From NCBI GenBank assembly GCA_963843455.1, contig CAWJKE010000015.1, positions 62,001 to 126,000 on the forward strand: 64,000 nt of DNA, written 5' to 3'. Made by a program: the position numbers and the translations under genes. This document shows positions 9,920 to 19,074 of this stretch, piece by piece. The DNA comes from CAIQPS01 sp963843455 (lineage in GTDB: Bacteria; Actinomycetota; Thermoleophilia; RBG-16-64-13). The stretch's first letter is position 1; every line of letters begins with the position of its first letter. Under the pieces are notes generated by a model. That model was not told the DNA's origin, did no database searches, and worked only from the letters and a program-made list of their open reading frames with translations.

Positions 9920-11285
9920 ATGCCCCGGTTCGGATCCACCCGCGCCCCCGAGACCACCACCGCGACCGGCGTCGCCCGCACCTACTACACGCTGAACTCT
10001 CTGTTCGTGCTGGCCGCCTCCATCATCTGGGGCGTCAACACCCTGTTCCTGCTCGACGCCGGGCTCAGTATCTTCTGGGTGTTCGCGGTCAACGCCACCT
10101 TCAGCGCCGGACAGATAGTGTTCGAGGTGCCTACCGGCGTCATCGCCGACACTATCGGTCGACGGGCCTCGTTTCTCATGGGCATCGCCGCCTTGATCAT
10201 CGCTACCCTGGGATACGTGGCCTCCTCGGTGTTCGACTGGGGTCTTCCGGGGTTCATCGTGTTCTCCGTCCTGCTCGGCTTCGGGTTCACCTGTCAGACC
10301 GGAGCGGTGGACGCCTGGATGGTGGACGCGCTCGACGCGACCGGTTATTTGGGAAGCAAGGATCGGATCTTTGCCCGGAGTGGCATCCTTACGGGGGTGG
10401 CGATGCTTATCGGGACACTCAGCGGTGGCCTGCTGGGCCAACTGAGCCTCACCATCCCCTACTACGTCCGGACCGCGCTGCTGGTGGGCGTCTTCGCGAT
10501 CACATTCGCCTTCATGCACGAGATCGGGTTCAAACCGCGCGCCTTGGAGCTGAGCCGGTTCGGGGAGGAGAGCCGGAAGATCCTCGACACGGGCGTGAAG
10601 TACGGCTGGCGGCATCCGGTGGTCCGGCCGCTACTCTTCACCTCCCTGGTGAGCGGCTTGCTCGTGTGGTACCTGTTCTACGCTGCGCAGCCGTACGCGC
10701 TGGAACTGCTGGGGCGGGAGAACCTAATCTGGGTGGCTGGCGCCGTCACCGCCCTTTTCGCGGTGTCGGGCATTGGCGGCAGCGCGTTGGTGGGGCGGGT
10801 GTCGCGCACGAACTGGGGAAAACGGCCGGCACGGGTGTTGACCTGGACCGCCGTTGGCATAGCCGCCTCGGCAACGGCTCTGGGCGTAGTAGGAATCGTG
10901 GCGGGAGGCGCCAGCATGCCAGGCTTTGTGCTGGCGGTCGTCCTCCTGGTGGTCATAGGACTGCTCAATGGCGTGGTGGGGCCGGTGCGGATGGCCTACA
11001 TCAACGAGAACATCCCCTCCGCCCAGCGGGCGACCGTGCTCTCGTTCGATTCGTTCTTTGGAGACATCGGCGCGGTGGTGGGACAGGTGGGGCTGGGATA
11101 CGCCGCCCAGGCAGCGTCAAAAGCGGTGGCCTACACGATCGGCGGCATCGTCTACTTCGCGGCCGCCCCGCTCTACCACAGGGCCGGCAAGGCGTCCGAC
11201 CGCCTGGCGGCGGCGGGCATAGCCGCGGACGCGGTGGCGCGCAGGAGCGGGCGCCGAGATGCCAGGCGAGGGGGGCGCCGAGTAA
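9920..11285 (+). CDS. MFS transporter (C-terminal frameshift likely)
   Basis: This is a major facilitator superfamily protein of about 454 residues with around twelve hydrophobic spans. The motif-A region is VFEVPTGVIADTIGRRASFLMG between spans 2 and 3, as in small-molecule or drug exporters. The uncorrected frame runs on to 11536, giving an Arg-rich tail antisense to the next gene. One extra G near 11252-11254 (GGG for GG) would instead give a short tail EMPGEGGAE and a stop at 11283-11285, before the hairpin at 11330. I prefer this end. It is the last gene of the importer operon; whether it exports a product of the imported substrate is unknown. Confidence 0.8.
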
Positions 11286-11329
11286 GCCGGGGCGCGACCG
11301 GGCGATGTCGATGGCATGTCCCTCGCGAC

Positions 11330-11363
11330 CTATGCTCGGTGTCAGATTCGACACAGAGCATAG
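11330..11363. terminator. Intergenic hairpin between convergent genes
   Basis: A 14-bp stem with one mismatch (11330-11343 pairs with 11350-11363) encloses a six-base loop. It lies between the convergent MFS and oxidoreductase genes and has no T-run, as is common for GC-rich actinobacterial terminators. Its position supports an MFS stop at 11285 instead of 11536. Confidence 0.6.
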
Positions 11364-11401
11364 GTGCCGAGAGACGTGGCCTGCGTACCGCGGGAGGCCG
11401 C

Positions 11402-12823
11402 TCAGCCGAAGAGGTTATTGAGCGCCTCGGCCAACGTCGGGTGCGCGAAGATGGCGTCGTGAAGCTGCGCGGCCGTTACGCCCCCAAGCATCGCCATCTC
11501 TATCTGGGCCATGACTTCGCCGCCGTCGACACCTAGCACCGCAGCTCCGAGGATCAGGCCCGTATGGGCATCGACCACGGCTTTCATGAAACCCCTGCTT
11601 TCGCCGGTCTCGAGCGCCCGCGCCACCCAGTCCATCGGCAGCTTGACGACCCGCACGTCGAGGTCTCGCTTACGCGCCTCGGTCTCGGTCAGCCCCACTC
11701 GGCCCAGCTGGGGGTCGGTGAACACTACGTACGGCACGAGCCGACCGGCCATGCTGAAGCCACCCCCGCCAAGCAGATTCCCGCGGACCACGCGGTAGTC
11801 GTCGTAGGAGATATGGGTGAAGGCCGGTCCACCCTTTACGTCCCCCAGGGCCCAGATGCCAGCCACGGCCGTCTCCAGCCGGTCGTTCACCGGGATGTAG
11901 CCGTGCTCGTCGACCTCGATCCCGGCGGCCGCCAGGTTCAGTGCCTCGGTGTTGGGTTGCCGGCCGGTGGCGACGAGAACATGGCTGCCCTCGACCACCT
12001 GAGGCGACTCTCCCCCTACGTGGACGGCGACGCCCGCGGCAGCGGCGTCCGCGACGGCGTCGCCCATCCGCCGGAGCCTTACCTCCGCTACCGGGCTGTC
12101 GAGAAGGATGGTGATCCCGTCCTCCCGCAGCATCTGCGCCATCGCGAGCGCGACGTCGTCGTCCTCACGGGAGAGGACGTGGCCACCTCGCTGCACCACG
12201 ACCACGTCGCTGCCGAAACGCCGGAACATCTGGGCGAACTCGAGGGCCACGTATCCGGCACCCAGCACCACCAGTCGCTCGGGCACCGCGTCGAGCTCCA
12301 TGATGCTGGTGGAATCCAGGAAGGGTACGGCTCCAAGCCTCGGGATATCCGGTACGGCCGGACGATCGCCGGTGTTTACGAAGATCCGGTCGGATTCCAG
12401 CCGGCGGGGTGCGGCGCCTCTCTCCGGGCCGTCGCCGCGCTCGCACGGATTCACCAGGATCGCCGTGGGCGAGACGAACCGGGCCTCTCCCCAGATAAGA
12501 TCGAGCCCTGGGGTCTCTCGTAGCCGCTTTTCCATGCCCGAGCGCCAGCTCTCGACGATATCCCGCTTCCGTTGCCGCACCACGGCCAAGTCGACGCCCA
12601 CCGGTCCAGTCAGCACCCCGTATTCGCCGGCCCGGCGCGCCAGATAGGCCACCCGTGCGCTGGCGACCATGGTCTTGGTGGGCGTGCACCCCTCGTTGTA
12701 GCAGGTACCGCCTAGGTGCTCGCGCTCGACCAGCGCCACTCGCCAGCCCGCCGCCGCGAGATCGCGGGCCAGGGGCACTCCGGCTTGGCCGGCTCCGACG
12801 ATCACTGCGTCATAGCGGTCCAC
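11402..12823 (-). CDS. FAD-dependent pyridine nucleotide-disulfide oxidoreductase (mercuric reductase/LpdA-like)
   Basis: This is a class I flavoprotein disulfide reductase of 473 residues. It has the N-terminal FAD-binding motif VIVGAGQAGVPLARDLA, a redox-active pair GGTCYNEGCTPTK (CxxxxC), the NAD(P)-binding motif VVLGAGYVALEFAQMF, the second FAD segment GIWALGDVKGG, and a C-terminal dimerisation domain ending AIFAHPTLAEALNNLF with the catalytic-base histidine. Mercuric-reductase signatures (N-terminal HMA domain, C-terminal Cys pair) are absent, so the substrate is unassigned. It starts with GTG at 12823, nine bases after the aminopeptidase stop, and is the last gene of the SPFH-led minus-strand operon. 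Confidence 0.88.
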   Translation of the reverse strand: MDRYDAVIVGAGQAGVPLARDLAAAGWRVALVEREHLGGTCYNEGCTPTKTMVASARVAYLARRAGEYGVLTGPVGVDLAVVRQRKRDIVESWRSGMEKRLRETPGLDLIWGEARFVSPTAILVNPCERGDGPERGAAPRRLESDRIFVNTGDRPAVPDIPRLGAVPFLDSTSIMELDAVPERLVVLGAGYVALEFAQMFRRFGSDVVVVQRGGHVLSREDDDVALAMAQMLREDGITILLDSPVAEVRLRRMGDAVADAAAAGVAVHVGGESPQVVEGSHVLVATGRQPNTEALNLAAAGIEVDEHGYIPVNDRLETAVAGIWALGDVKGGPAFTHISYDDYRVVRGNLLGGGGFSMAGRLVPYVVFTDPQLGRVGLTETEARKRDLDVRVVKLPMDWVARALETGESRGFMKAVVDAHTGLILGAAVLGVDGGEVMAQIEMAMLGGVTAAQLHDAIFAHPTLAEALNNLFG

Positions 12824-12832
12824 GGCGCCCTC

Positions 12833-13939
12833 TTACCCCAGGTTCTCGGGGTTCAGCCCCTCCAGCTCGGGCAGCACGAAGCGGCCGTCCTTGCGCACCA
12901 ACACCTCGTCGAAGTACAACTCGCCGCCGCCCCACTGCGGCGTCTGGATGAGCACCAGATCCCAGTGGACACTCGAGCGGTTGCCGTTGTCGGCGTCGTC
13001 GTAGGCGCGGCCGGGTGTGAGGTGCAGGCTGCCGCCGATCTTCTCGTCGTAGAGCGTGTCCTTCATAGGCCGGTCGATGCGCGGGTTCATCCCCAGGGCG
13101 AACTCACCCAGGTAGCGGGAGCCCTCGTCGGTATCCAGCATCTTCAGCAACTTCTCGGGCTCGTTGGCGTCGGAGTCGACGATCTTGCCGTCCTTGAACG
13201 TGAACCGCACCCGCTCGTAGGTGGTGCCGTCCTCCAGGGAGGGGGTGTTGTAGAGGATGGTCCCGTTGACCGAGTCACGCACCGGCGCCGTGAACACCTC
13301 ACCGTCGGGGATGTTGTTCTTGCCCGCCGCTTTAAGCACGGGGATCCCTTTGATGGAGAACGAGAGATCGGTACCAGGGCCGACGACGTGCACCCGGTCG
13401 GTGCGGGACATGAGCTCCACCAGGGGATCCATCGCCTTGTCCATCCGGGCGTAGTCGAGCGTGGACACGTCCAGGCAGAAATCCTCGAAGGCTTCCGTGG
13501 ACATCCCTGCAGCCTGGGCTCCAGATGGGGTCGGATAGCGGAGGATGCACCATTTCTTGGTCAGGTACTTGTCCATGAGAGGCTCGCTCGCCAGACGAGA
13601 GGCCGTCAGGATCGCCGGCGGCACGTCGGCCAACTCGGAGGCGTTCTCCCCGCCCACGATGTAGAGGCTGGCATCGATGTCCTCGAGCCGGCCCAATGCC
13701 CAGCGGACCTCCAGATCCATCTGCTCCCGGTGGGCGTTCAGGTACCAGGCCCGGCGGATACGGGCGTCGCCGACCTGATAGAACGGCACTGCTCCTCGCT
13801 CGTAAGCGCCCTCGAGCAGTGCGATGATCAGGTCGCGCGAGGTGACATCGCTCTCGATGAGCAGCTTCTCGCCCGGTTCGAGCCGAAGCGAGTAGTCGAG
13901 CAGGTTAGCTGCCAGCCTGTCCAGCCGGGGGTCTCTCAT
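12833..13939 (-). CDS. M29-family aminopeptidase (thermophilic metalloprotease)
   Basis: This is a 368-residue cytoplasmic metallo-aminopeptidase of the AmpS/AmpT (M29) family. Family blocks are visible: KLLIESDVTSRDLI near the N-terminus, VHVVGPGTDLSFSI, NIPDGEVFTAP with metal-ligand glutamate, YLGEFALGMNP, and the C-terminal block IGGSLHLTPGRAYDDADNGN followed by SSVHWD, which carries further ligands. The length is normal and the frame is intact. Its start overlaps the end of the ribbon-helix-helix gene by 35 bases. The physiological peptide substrate is unknown. Confidence 0.92.
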   Translation of the reverse strand: MRDPRLDRLAANLLDYSLRLEPGEKLLIESDVTSRDLIIALLEGAYERGAVPFYQVGDARIRRAWYLNAHREQMDLEVRWALGRLEDIDASLYIVGGENASELADVPPAILTASRLASEPLMDKYLTKKWCILRYPTPSGAQAAGMSTEAFEDFCLDVSTLDYARMDKAMDPLVELMSRTDRVHVVGPGTDLSFSIKGIPVLKAAGKNNIPDGEVFTAPVRDSVNGTILYNTPSLEDGTTYERVRFTFKDGKIVDSDANEPEKLLKMLDTDEGSRYLGEFALGMNPRIDRPMKDTLYDEKIGGSLHLTPGRAYDDADNGNRSSVHWDLVLIQTPQWGGGELYFDEVLVRKDGRFVLPELEGLNPENLG

Positions 13940-14099
13940 CAGCCGGTCCTTTCTGGGCGCCCTTCCGTCTTCGCGTCGCCTCGCGCAGAAGGTACTCGAT
14001 CTGTCCGTTGACGCTTCGCAGTTCGTCCGCCGCCCACGCCTCCAACTCGGCCCACAATTCGGGGTCGATGCGGAGCAGGAACTGTTTGCGTTCGGCCAT
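13905..14099 (-). CDS. Small ribbon-helix-helix (Arc-type) protein
   Basis: This 64-residue protein has the pattern of a ribbon-helix-helix DNA-binding fold: a short beta strand (KQFLLRIDPELW), helix (AELEAWAADELRSV), turn and second helix (NGQIEYLLREATRRR), then a polar tail. Small Arc-like proteins of this type are often found next to SPFH/Band-7 genes in actinobacteria, as here (12-base gap). In such places they are usually annotated as Arc-family or HicB-like, but no toxin gene is present nearby. A role as autoregulator of the operon is inference. The ATG at 14099 is the only good start. Confidence 0.78.
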   Translation of the reverse strand: MAERKQFLLRIDPELWAELEAWAADELRSVNGQIEYLLREATRRRKGAQKGPADERPPAGQAGS

Positions 14100-14111
14100 T
14101 ATGGCAGGACT

Positions 14112-15143
14112 CTACGCGTACAGGGTGCCGGTATTGACCACCGGGTGTACTTCGGCCTCGCCGCAGAGCACCACCATGAGGTTGCTGACCATGGCCGCCT
14201 TGCGTTCGGAGTCGAGTTCCACCACGCCTTTCTCCGCCAGTTCCCGCAGCGCCATGTCGACCATACTGACCGCGCCGTGCACGATCTTCTGCCGGGCGTC
14301 GATGACCGCTTCGGCCTGTTGGCGGCGGAGCATGGCCTGGGCGATCTCCGGCGCGTAGGCCAGGTGGGTCAACCGAGCCCCTTCGACAGCCACCCCGGCC
14401 AGGGTCAGGCGTTCGTCCAGTTCGGTCTTGAGCGCCTGGGAGACCTCGTCGACGTTGCTACGCAGGGTGATCTCGTTCTCCTCGCCGTGGTCGTACGAGT
14501 AGGAGCTGGCGAGGTGACGCAGCGCCGTCTCGCTCTGGGTATCCACGTAGCGTTCGAAGTCGTCCACGTCGAACACGGCCTGCGCGGTATCCCTCACCCG
14601 CCACACCACGACCGCCGCTATCTCCACCGGGTTGCCTCGCCGGTCGTTGACCTTGAGTTTCTGCATGTTGAGAGTGCGGGCCCGCACCGAGACCTTGTAG
14701 CGCGGGTACTTCTTGGGCGCGCTGCCTCCCTGGCCCTTCTTGGTGGCGGCCGCGGCTCCGGCCGCGGCCGCAGCCGCCTCTCCCCGCACGTCGGTCACCT
14801 TGACCGTGGGACCGTTCGAGTAGAAGGGGTTGCCCCAGTGAAAGCCTCCCCGGCGCACCGTCCCTTTGTACCGGCCGAACAGAACGAGCACCCTGGTCTC
14901 GTTCGGCTCCAGGGCGAAGAAACCGAAACTGAGGATCGTGCCCACCGTCACGAGCACTATTCCCACGATGACCAGTGCCGCAACGCCGCCGCCGCCTCTA
15001 CTTTCGTTGCCTCCCCATACCGCGGCCAGGATGAAGAGCGCCACGCTGATAACGAAGATCGCTATGACGGCGGCGAGCATCGCCCAGCCGCTGGTCACCT
15101 TGACCTCCTTCTCGTGGCTCAGTACCGTCTGTTGCCCGTCCAT
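14112..15143 (-). CDS. SPFH/Band 7 domain membrane protein
   Basis: This is a 343-residue membrane-anchored SPFH protein (stomatin/prohibitin/flotillin superfamily), thought to scaffold membrane microdomains. Two N-terminal hydrophobic segments (about residues 20-42 and 52-76) are followed by the domain start FFALEPNETRVLVLFGRYKG. An Ala-rich insertion with Lys lies near residues 122-140. Then come the core VEIAAVVVWRVRDTAQAVFDVDDFERYV and the long C-terminal helix LAYAPEIAQAMLRRQQAEAV. GAGGAGGAGAC precedes the ATG at 15143. It heads a four-gene minus-strand operon and is divergent from the thioesterase across an AT-rich spacer. Confidence 0.9.
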   Translation of the reverse strand: MDGQQTVLSHEKEVKVTSGWAMLAAVIAIFVISVALFILAAVWGGNESRGGGGVAALVIVGIVLVTVGTILSFGFFALEPNETRVLVLFGRYKGTVRRGGFHWGNPFYSNGPTVKVTDVRGEAAAAAAGAAAATKKGQGGSAPKKYPRYKVSVRARTLNMQKLKVNDRRGNPVEIAAVVVWRVRDTAQAVFDVDDFERYVDTQSETALRHLASSYSYDHGEENEITLRSNVDEVSQALKTELDERLTLAGVAVEGARLTHLAYAPEIAQAMLRRQQAEAVIDARQKIVHGAVSMVDMALRELAEKGVVELDSERKAAMVSNLMVVLCGEAEVHPVVNTGTLYA

Positions 15144-15184
15144 GTCTCCTCCTCAACTAGAGCCCCGAGCGGGGCCGTCATCCC

Positions 15185-15237
15185 TTGATAGCAGCGTTCA
15201 TTCTTCAATATTAAAATGATATCACTATGAAAGCAAT
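15185..15237. promoter_or_regulatory. AT-rich divergent promoter region
   Basis: This is a markedly AT-rich island between the SPFH and thioesterase genes. On the plus strand TTGATA (15185-15190) is followed 18 bases later by TATTAA (15209-15214). A second possible -10, TACAAT, lies at 15287-15292 nearer the thioesterase. The minus strand offers TAATAT and TATCAA. Which is used cannot be told. Confidence 0.4.
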
Positions 15238-15330
15238 AGCCTGTGCGCCTTCCGAAGGAGCGATGGGCTCCAGCGGCGTCCGGGCGATACAATCAGCACG
15301 CCGGTCCCCTGCACTCTTGGAGAGGCGATG

Positions 15331-15822
15331 ATGAAGGACTATCCCGTGGTGGTCGACATCGACGTGCGGTGGGGAGACATGGACGCGCTCGTCCATGTGA
15401 ACAACATCGTCTACTTCCAGTATTTCCAGCTCGCGCGCGGCGCCTATCTGCAGAGGATCGGCATGCCGCCGGCCGGTCCGGCATGGCATGACTTCGGCTG
15501 GATCATCGGCGCCAACTGCTGCCGCTACAAGGCGCCGGTGACGTTCCCCGACACCCTTTCCGTCGGCACCCGGGTTGGGGCGCTGAGCGAAGACCGGATG
15601 CTCATGGAGTACCGCGCGGTCAGCACCAAGCTGGACAAGGTGGCCGCCGAGGGAGAGGCCCTGGTCTTCGCCTACGACTTCGGGGCCGGCCGTAAGACCA
15701 GCATCCGCGACGAAGTGCGCGAGGCGATACTCGCCCTGGAAGGCCGGTCGATCCCTCGCGTGCCTCGGGGCGCCGGCCGCATCAGATTCGAACAGTGCGA
15801 ACCGGTCGACGGGGCGGGATGA
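15331..15822 (+). CDS. Hotdog-fold acyl-CoA thioesterase (4HBT family)
   Basis: The protein is about 163 residues with the 4-hydroxybenzoyl-CoA thioesterase/YbgC-like motif RWGDMDALVHVNN, in which the aspartate is the usual catalytic residue, followed by VYFQYFQLARGAYLQ. Two ATGs occur in a row (15328 and 15331). The second sits five bases after GGAGAGG and is preferred; the first would be only two bases away. Its stop overlaps the next start (ATGA), so it is coupled to the LuxE/LuxC-like gene. By analogy to LuxD it could release fatty acids from acyl carriers for that system, but this is inference; LuxD itself is an unrelated alpha/beta hydrolase. Confidence 0.88.
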   Translation: MKDYPVVVDIDVRWGDMDALVHVNNIVYFQYFQLARGAYLQRIGMPPAGPAWHDFGWIIGANCCRYKAPVTFPDTLSVGTRVGALSEDRMLMEYRAVSTKLDKVAAEGEALVFAYDFGAGRKTSIRDEVREAILALEGRSIPRVPRGAGRIRFEQCEPVDGAG

Positions 15823-18800
15823 ACGGACCGGCCCTCGCCGACTTCTGGACCTTCGGGGAGGCCGAGCGGGAGGACGTGCTTCTACGGAGCATCACCGAGG
15901 CGCACGCCTATCACTACGAGTGCAACACCGCGTACCGGAACACCGTGGCACCGCGAGGCATAGGGCCGCGGGTGCGTTCTGCCGAGCTGCCCAGGCTGCT
16001 CCGGGCCACCTCCCAGGCCTTCACCTCCTACGCCGACATACTGGGCACACCCTTTCCTCAGGACCAGCCCGCGGGCTTCGCGGAGTGGCTGGCCGAGCAG
16101 GTTTCCGTGGACCTGAGCGCCTACGAGCATCGCCTGCGCTCCCGGTATCGGTCGCTGGCGGGGCTGCTGAGAGCGCTGGAGCGCACCTACTCCGGCGCCG
16201 GCCTGGAATTGCTCACCTCCCGGGGGACGTCCGGCCGCACCGCCATCGTCCCCCGTGACCGGACGAGCACCGACCTCGCCGTCGAAAGCTTCAGCCTCTG
16301 CCTGCGGCGGTACTTCGGCGTGACGGACGATCGGACGGCCGTCTTCATGCTGCCCAAGCGGACGCGTGTCGCCACAGCCCGCCTGACCCGGACCGGGGTG
16401 CAGCGCGTAGGTCTGAGCCCGGAGAGAGTCCATTTCACGTACTCCTTACCCGACTCGCCAGACCGGATCCGAGTGCGGACCGGGCGGACCTACCGAACGG
16501 GGTGGCGCGGAGGCATCGAGAGAAGGATCTGGCATCCGGTGACCGCCCTCCTGCACGACCGCCTGGTCGACGCCCAGGCCGTCGAATCGGCCATATCGCG
16601 CCTCGTCCCGGCCGCGGCCCGGGGCGAAGGGATCCTCCTGATCGGCAGCCTCACTCAGCTTCATCAGATAGCGTCATTCCTGCTGGACGACGGCCGCACC
16701 ATGACCCTTCCTCCGGGAAGCCTGCTCATCACCGGGGGCGGCAAGACGCCGGCCTGCGTCAGGGGACCGGCGGAGATGCGCCAAGACCTGCAGAGCGCCT
16801 TCAGATTCGCCGATGGCGAGTCGGTCCCCGCTCGCGACATGTACGGGATGGCCGAAGCCAACTGGGCGGCCCTGCAATGCTCCCATGGCAGTTACCACAT
16901 CCCCCCCTGGGTGTACGCAGTCACGGTCGACGACGACGAGGCCTTTCAGAAGGGCCCCCGGACCACCGGGCTGCTAGCGTTCTTCGATCCTTGCGGCGGC
17001 GGCGACCTGTTCCCCGCCTTCGTTCGCACCGCCGACCGGGTGACGCTGGTCAGGGGAACGCCCTGCCCGTGCGGGGAGCCGGGAAGCTACCTGGAGGAAG
17101 GGTCCATCCGGCCGATAGACTCTGAACGGAGAGGCGCGATGTCCGAGCCGCATGTGAACGGCGAGGTCGCCGAGCACGCAGGCGCGGCGGGCGCGGCCGG
17201 TAGCACCGCCGCGGGCGCGGCGGGCGGAGGCGCCGACGCCGCCCACCCCGGTTTCTGGCTGCCGGCGGCGCTGCGCGCGCGCCTCATCACTTCCAGCACC
17301 CGGTGGGAGGAGGTCCGCTTCGCCAAGGGGCGCGAATGCGGGACCGAGTGCGCGGCCGACGAGCCCGGCGCGGTCGGAGCGCGCTGGCCCCTCTTCTCCA
17401 CTGCTGACTGGAGCGAGTTGCTGGACGGCCTCCGCGCCGCCCGCGAGAAGGCGCCCCGAGGCGCCGAGTACTGGGCGCGTCTGCAATCGGCGCTGACGGT
17501 GGCCGCCAGGCGTCTCACCGACCCGGGCGACCCCTACCACCAAGCCCTCCTGGCTCTTCCGGGCTATACCGGTTACTCCCTTGGAACGATCGCCGCCGCC
17601 CTCGGGGATCCCGACTTGTGGGACCTGGAGCCCATGGTGCCCGCCCTGCGATATCAGCCCAACAAGGTCTGCGGCGCCAGGTGGCAGAAGATGCCCGGTC
17701 TGCCCGGACGGATCCGCTTCTTTGCCCGCAAGCCCTTCGACCAGGCTGCCGGCTGGGTGCCGGTCGCCTGGGAGATGCCTCTGTACCGGGCCGACGTCAG
17801 ACCCCAGACTGTCCTCGCTCTTGGAGCCGGCGACATTCCCGGCGACGGGCTCCCGCTGTTCATCCTCGCCCTCTCCGCGACCCTCCGGGGAGAGGCGCCG
17901 CTTCCCCGGCCGGTGCCCCCTCCGGTGGTGCTCGTACGCAACTCGGCACGGGAGCCGATCCTCGTTCCTCTGGTGCTGTCGGCGATCGAAGAGGCCGATC
18001 CGGAACTCGTGTCGATGGTGGCGGCTCTGGCCTGGGACCCCGACGACGCTCTGCAGACCCGACTCTTGAGCGAGGCCGACCTGGTGCTGGCCGCGGGGGC
18101 GAGCGACGCCCTCACCCGGCTCTCCGGCCGGACCGCGCCCGTCTCCCGCGAACGCCGCCTCCACGCTCACGGGCACAAGGTGAGTTTCTCGGTGATAGGC
18201 AGGGAAGTGCTCCAGCTCGAGTTCGGCGCCGAGACCATCGGCTGGTCGCCGCCCGGAGGCACCGACATCATCGACATCGTCGCCCTTCTGACCGGCCTGG
18301 ACTCGGCGCTCTGGGACCAGAACGCCGCTTTGTCCTCACGCGTGCATTTCGTCGAGCAAGCGGGACCCGCCGATGACCTCCCGGCGGAATACGCCCGGCG
18401 CTTGACCCTCCGCCTGCGGCAGATCGCCGCCGTCCTACCGAGGGGAGCGTGGCCGCGACGCCTGCTCCATGACCCGTTCGATCGCTACAAGGCCATCGAG
18501 GGGTCCGACCGCTGGGGAACGGGGCTCGAGGTGATATCCGACTACGACGATCCTTTTGTCGTGATCCTCGACGAAAGGACCTCCGACGAGTTCCGCCTGG
18601 ACCCGAGCGTGTTCGCCGCTCTCGTGAACGAATGTCGGACCCGGGTGATCGTGGTCCGTCCGGTCGGCGACATCATGGAGGTCGCCTGGCGCTATCTGGA
18701 GATGTTGCCCCGCGACTCCCTGCAGTCCCTCAGCGTCGCGGTCGGCAGACCGGGCGAGGGGTTGACACGACAGTTCCTTGATTTCGCCACCGCGTGTGGC

Positions 18801-19019
18801 ACCCGCGGTGTGACCTCCATCCGCATCGCCGGCGGGGGGGCTTTCCCCCGATTGGCCTACTCCTGGGACGGGCTGCTGCCCGTCGATCTTGTCGGCAGGC
18901 GACCTCCCGGGTATTTCACCACCGTCGACTTCGACGCGCCCTTCGACGAGATGATGCAGATCTACCGGACCCACCTCGCCCGTCTGGCGAAGATCCCGCC
19001 GATGGCCGGGAGAGCTTAG
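15819..19019 (+). CDS. LuxE-like acyl-protein synthetase fused to LuxC-like acyl-CoA reductase
   Basis: A single open frame of 1066 residues holds two halves of a fatty acid reductase. Residues 1-440 resemble LuxE-type acyl-protein synthetases (adenylate-forming family). They contain LLTSRGTSGRTAIVPRD, LLITGGGKTPACVRG, DMYGMAEANW and a late Cys-rich CPCGEPGSYLEEG. After an Ala/Gly-rich linker (about residues 450-475), residues 480-1066 resemble LuxC acyl-CoA reductases: VLALGAGDIPGDGLPLFILA, VLVRNSAREPILVPLVL, and HGHKVSFSVIG. Together they would activate a fatty acid with ATP and reduce it to an aldehyde with NADPH. No luciferase gene is near. A GGAGAGG and ATG at 17139 leave open that these are two genes joined by a sequence error. 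Confidence 0.78.
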   Translation: MNGPALADFWTFGEAEREDVLLRSITEAHAYHYECNTAYRNTVAPRGIGPRVRSAELPRLLRATSQAFTSYADILGTPFPQDQPAGFAEWLAEQVSVDLSAYEHRLRSRYRSLAGLLRALERTYSGAGLELLTSRGTSGRTAIVPRDRTSTDLAVESFSLCLRRYFGVTDDRTAVFMLPKRTRVATARLTRTGVQRVGLSPERVHFTYSLPDSPDRIRVRTGRTYRTGWRGGIERRIWHPVTALLHDRLVDAQAVESAISRLVPAAARGEGILLIGSLTQLHQIASFLLDDGRTMTLPPGSLLITGGGKTPACVRGPAEMRQDLQSAFRFADGESVPARDMYGMAEANWAALQCSHGSYHIPPWVYAVTVDDDEAFQKGPRTTGLLAFFDPCGGGDLFPAFVRTADRVTLVRGTPCPCGEPGSYLEEGSIRPIDSERRGAMSEPHVNGEVAEHAGAAGAAGSTAAGAAGGGADAAHPGFWLPAALRARLITSSTRWEEVRFAKGRECGTECAADEPGAVGARWPLFSTADWSELLDGLRAAREKAPRGAEYWARLQSALTVAARRLTDPGDPYHQALLALPGYTGYSLGTIAAALGDPDLWDLEPMVPALRYQPNKVCGARWQKMPGLPGRIRFFARKPFDQAAGWVPVAWEMPLYRADVRPQTVLALGAGDIPGDGLPLFILALSATLRGEAPLPRPVPPPVVLVRNSAREPILVPLVLSAIEEADPELVSMVAALAWDPDDALQTRLLSEADLVLAAGASDALTRLSGRTAPVSRERRLHAHGHKVSFSVIGREVLQLEFGAETIGWSPPGGTDIIDIVALLTGLDSALWDQNAALSSRVHFVEQAGPADDLPAEYARRLTLRLRQIAAVLPRGAWPRRLLHDPFDRYKAIEGSDRWGTGLEVISDYDDPFVVILDERTSDEFRLDPSVFAALVNECRTRVIVVRPVGDIMEVAWRYLEMLPRDSLQSLSVAVGRPGEGLTRQFLDFATACGTRGVTSIRIAGGGAFPRLAYSWDGLLPVDLVGRRPPGYFTTVDFDAPFDEMMQIYRTHLARLAKIPPMAGRA

Positions 19020-19074
19020 TCGCGCGGCGACCGGGGCCGGCGCGGCCCTGCCGGCGCGGCGCAGGAGCGCGGCC

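Noticed and set aside
9920..11536. MFS gene reading on to 11536
   Set aside because: The tail is Arg-rich, runs through a terminator-like hairpin and overlaps the convergent gene by 135 bases. A one-base correction gives a stop at 11285.
19034..19048. GGGCCG-GCG-CGGCCC hairpin between the LuxC-like and UspA genes as a terminator
   Set aside because: Only six pairs with a three-base loop in a very GC-rich spacer; expected by chance.
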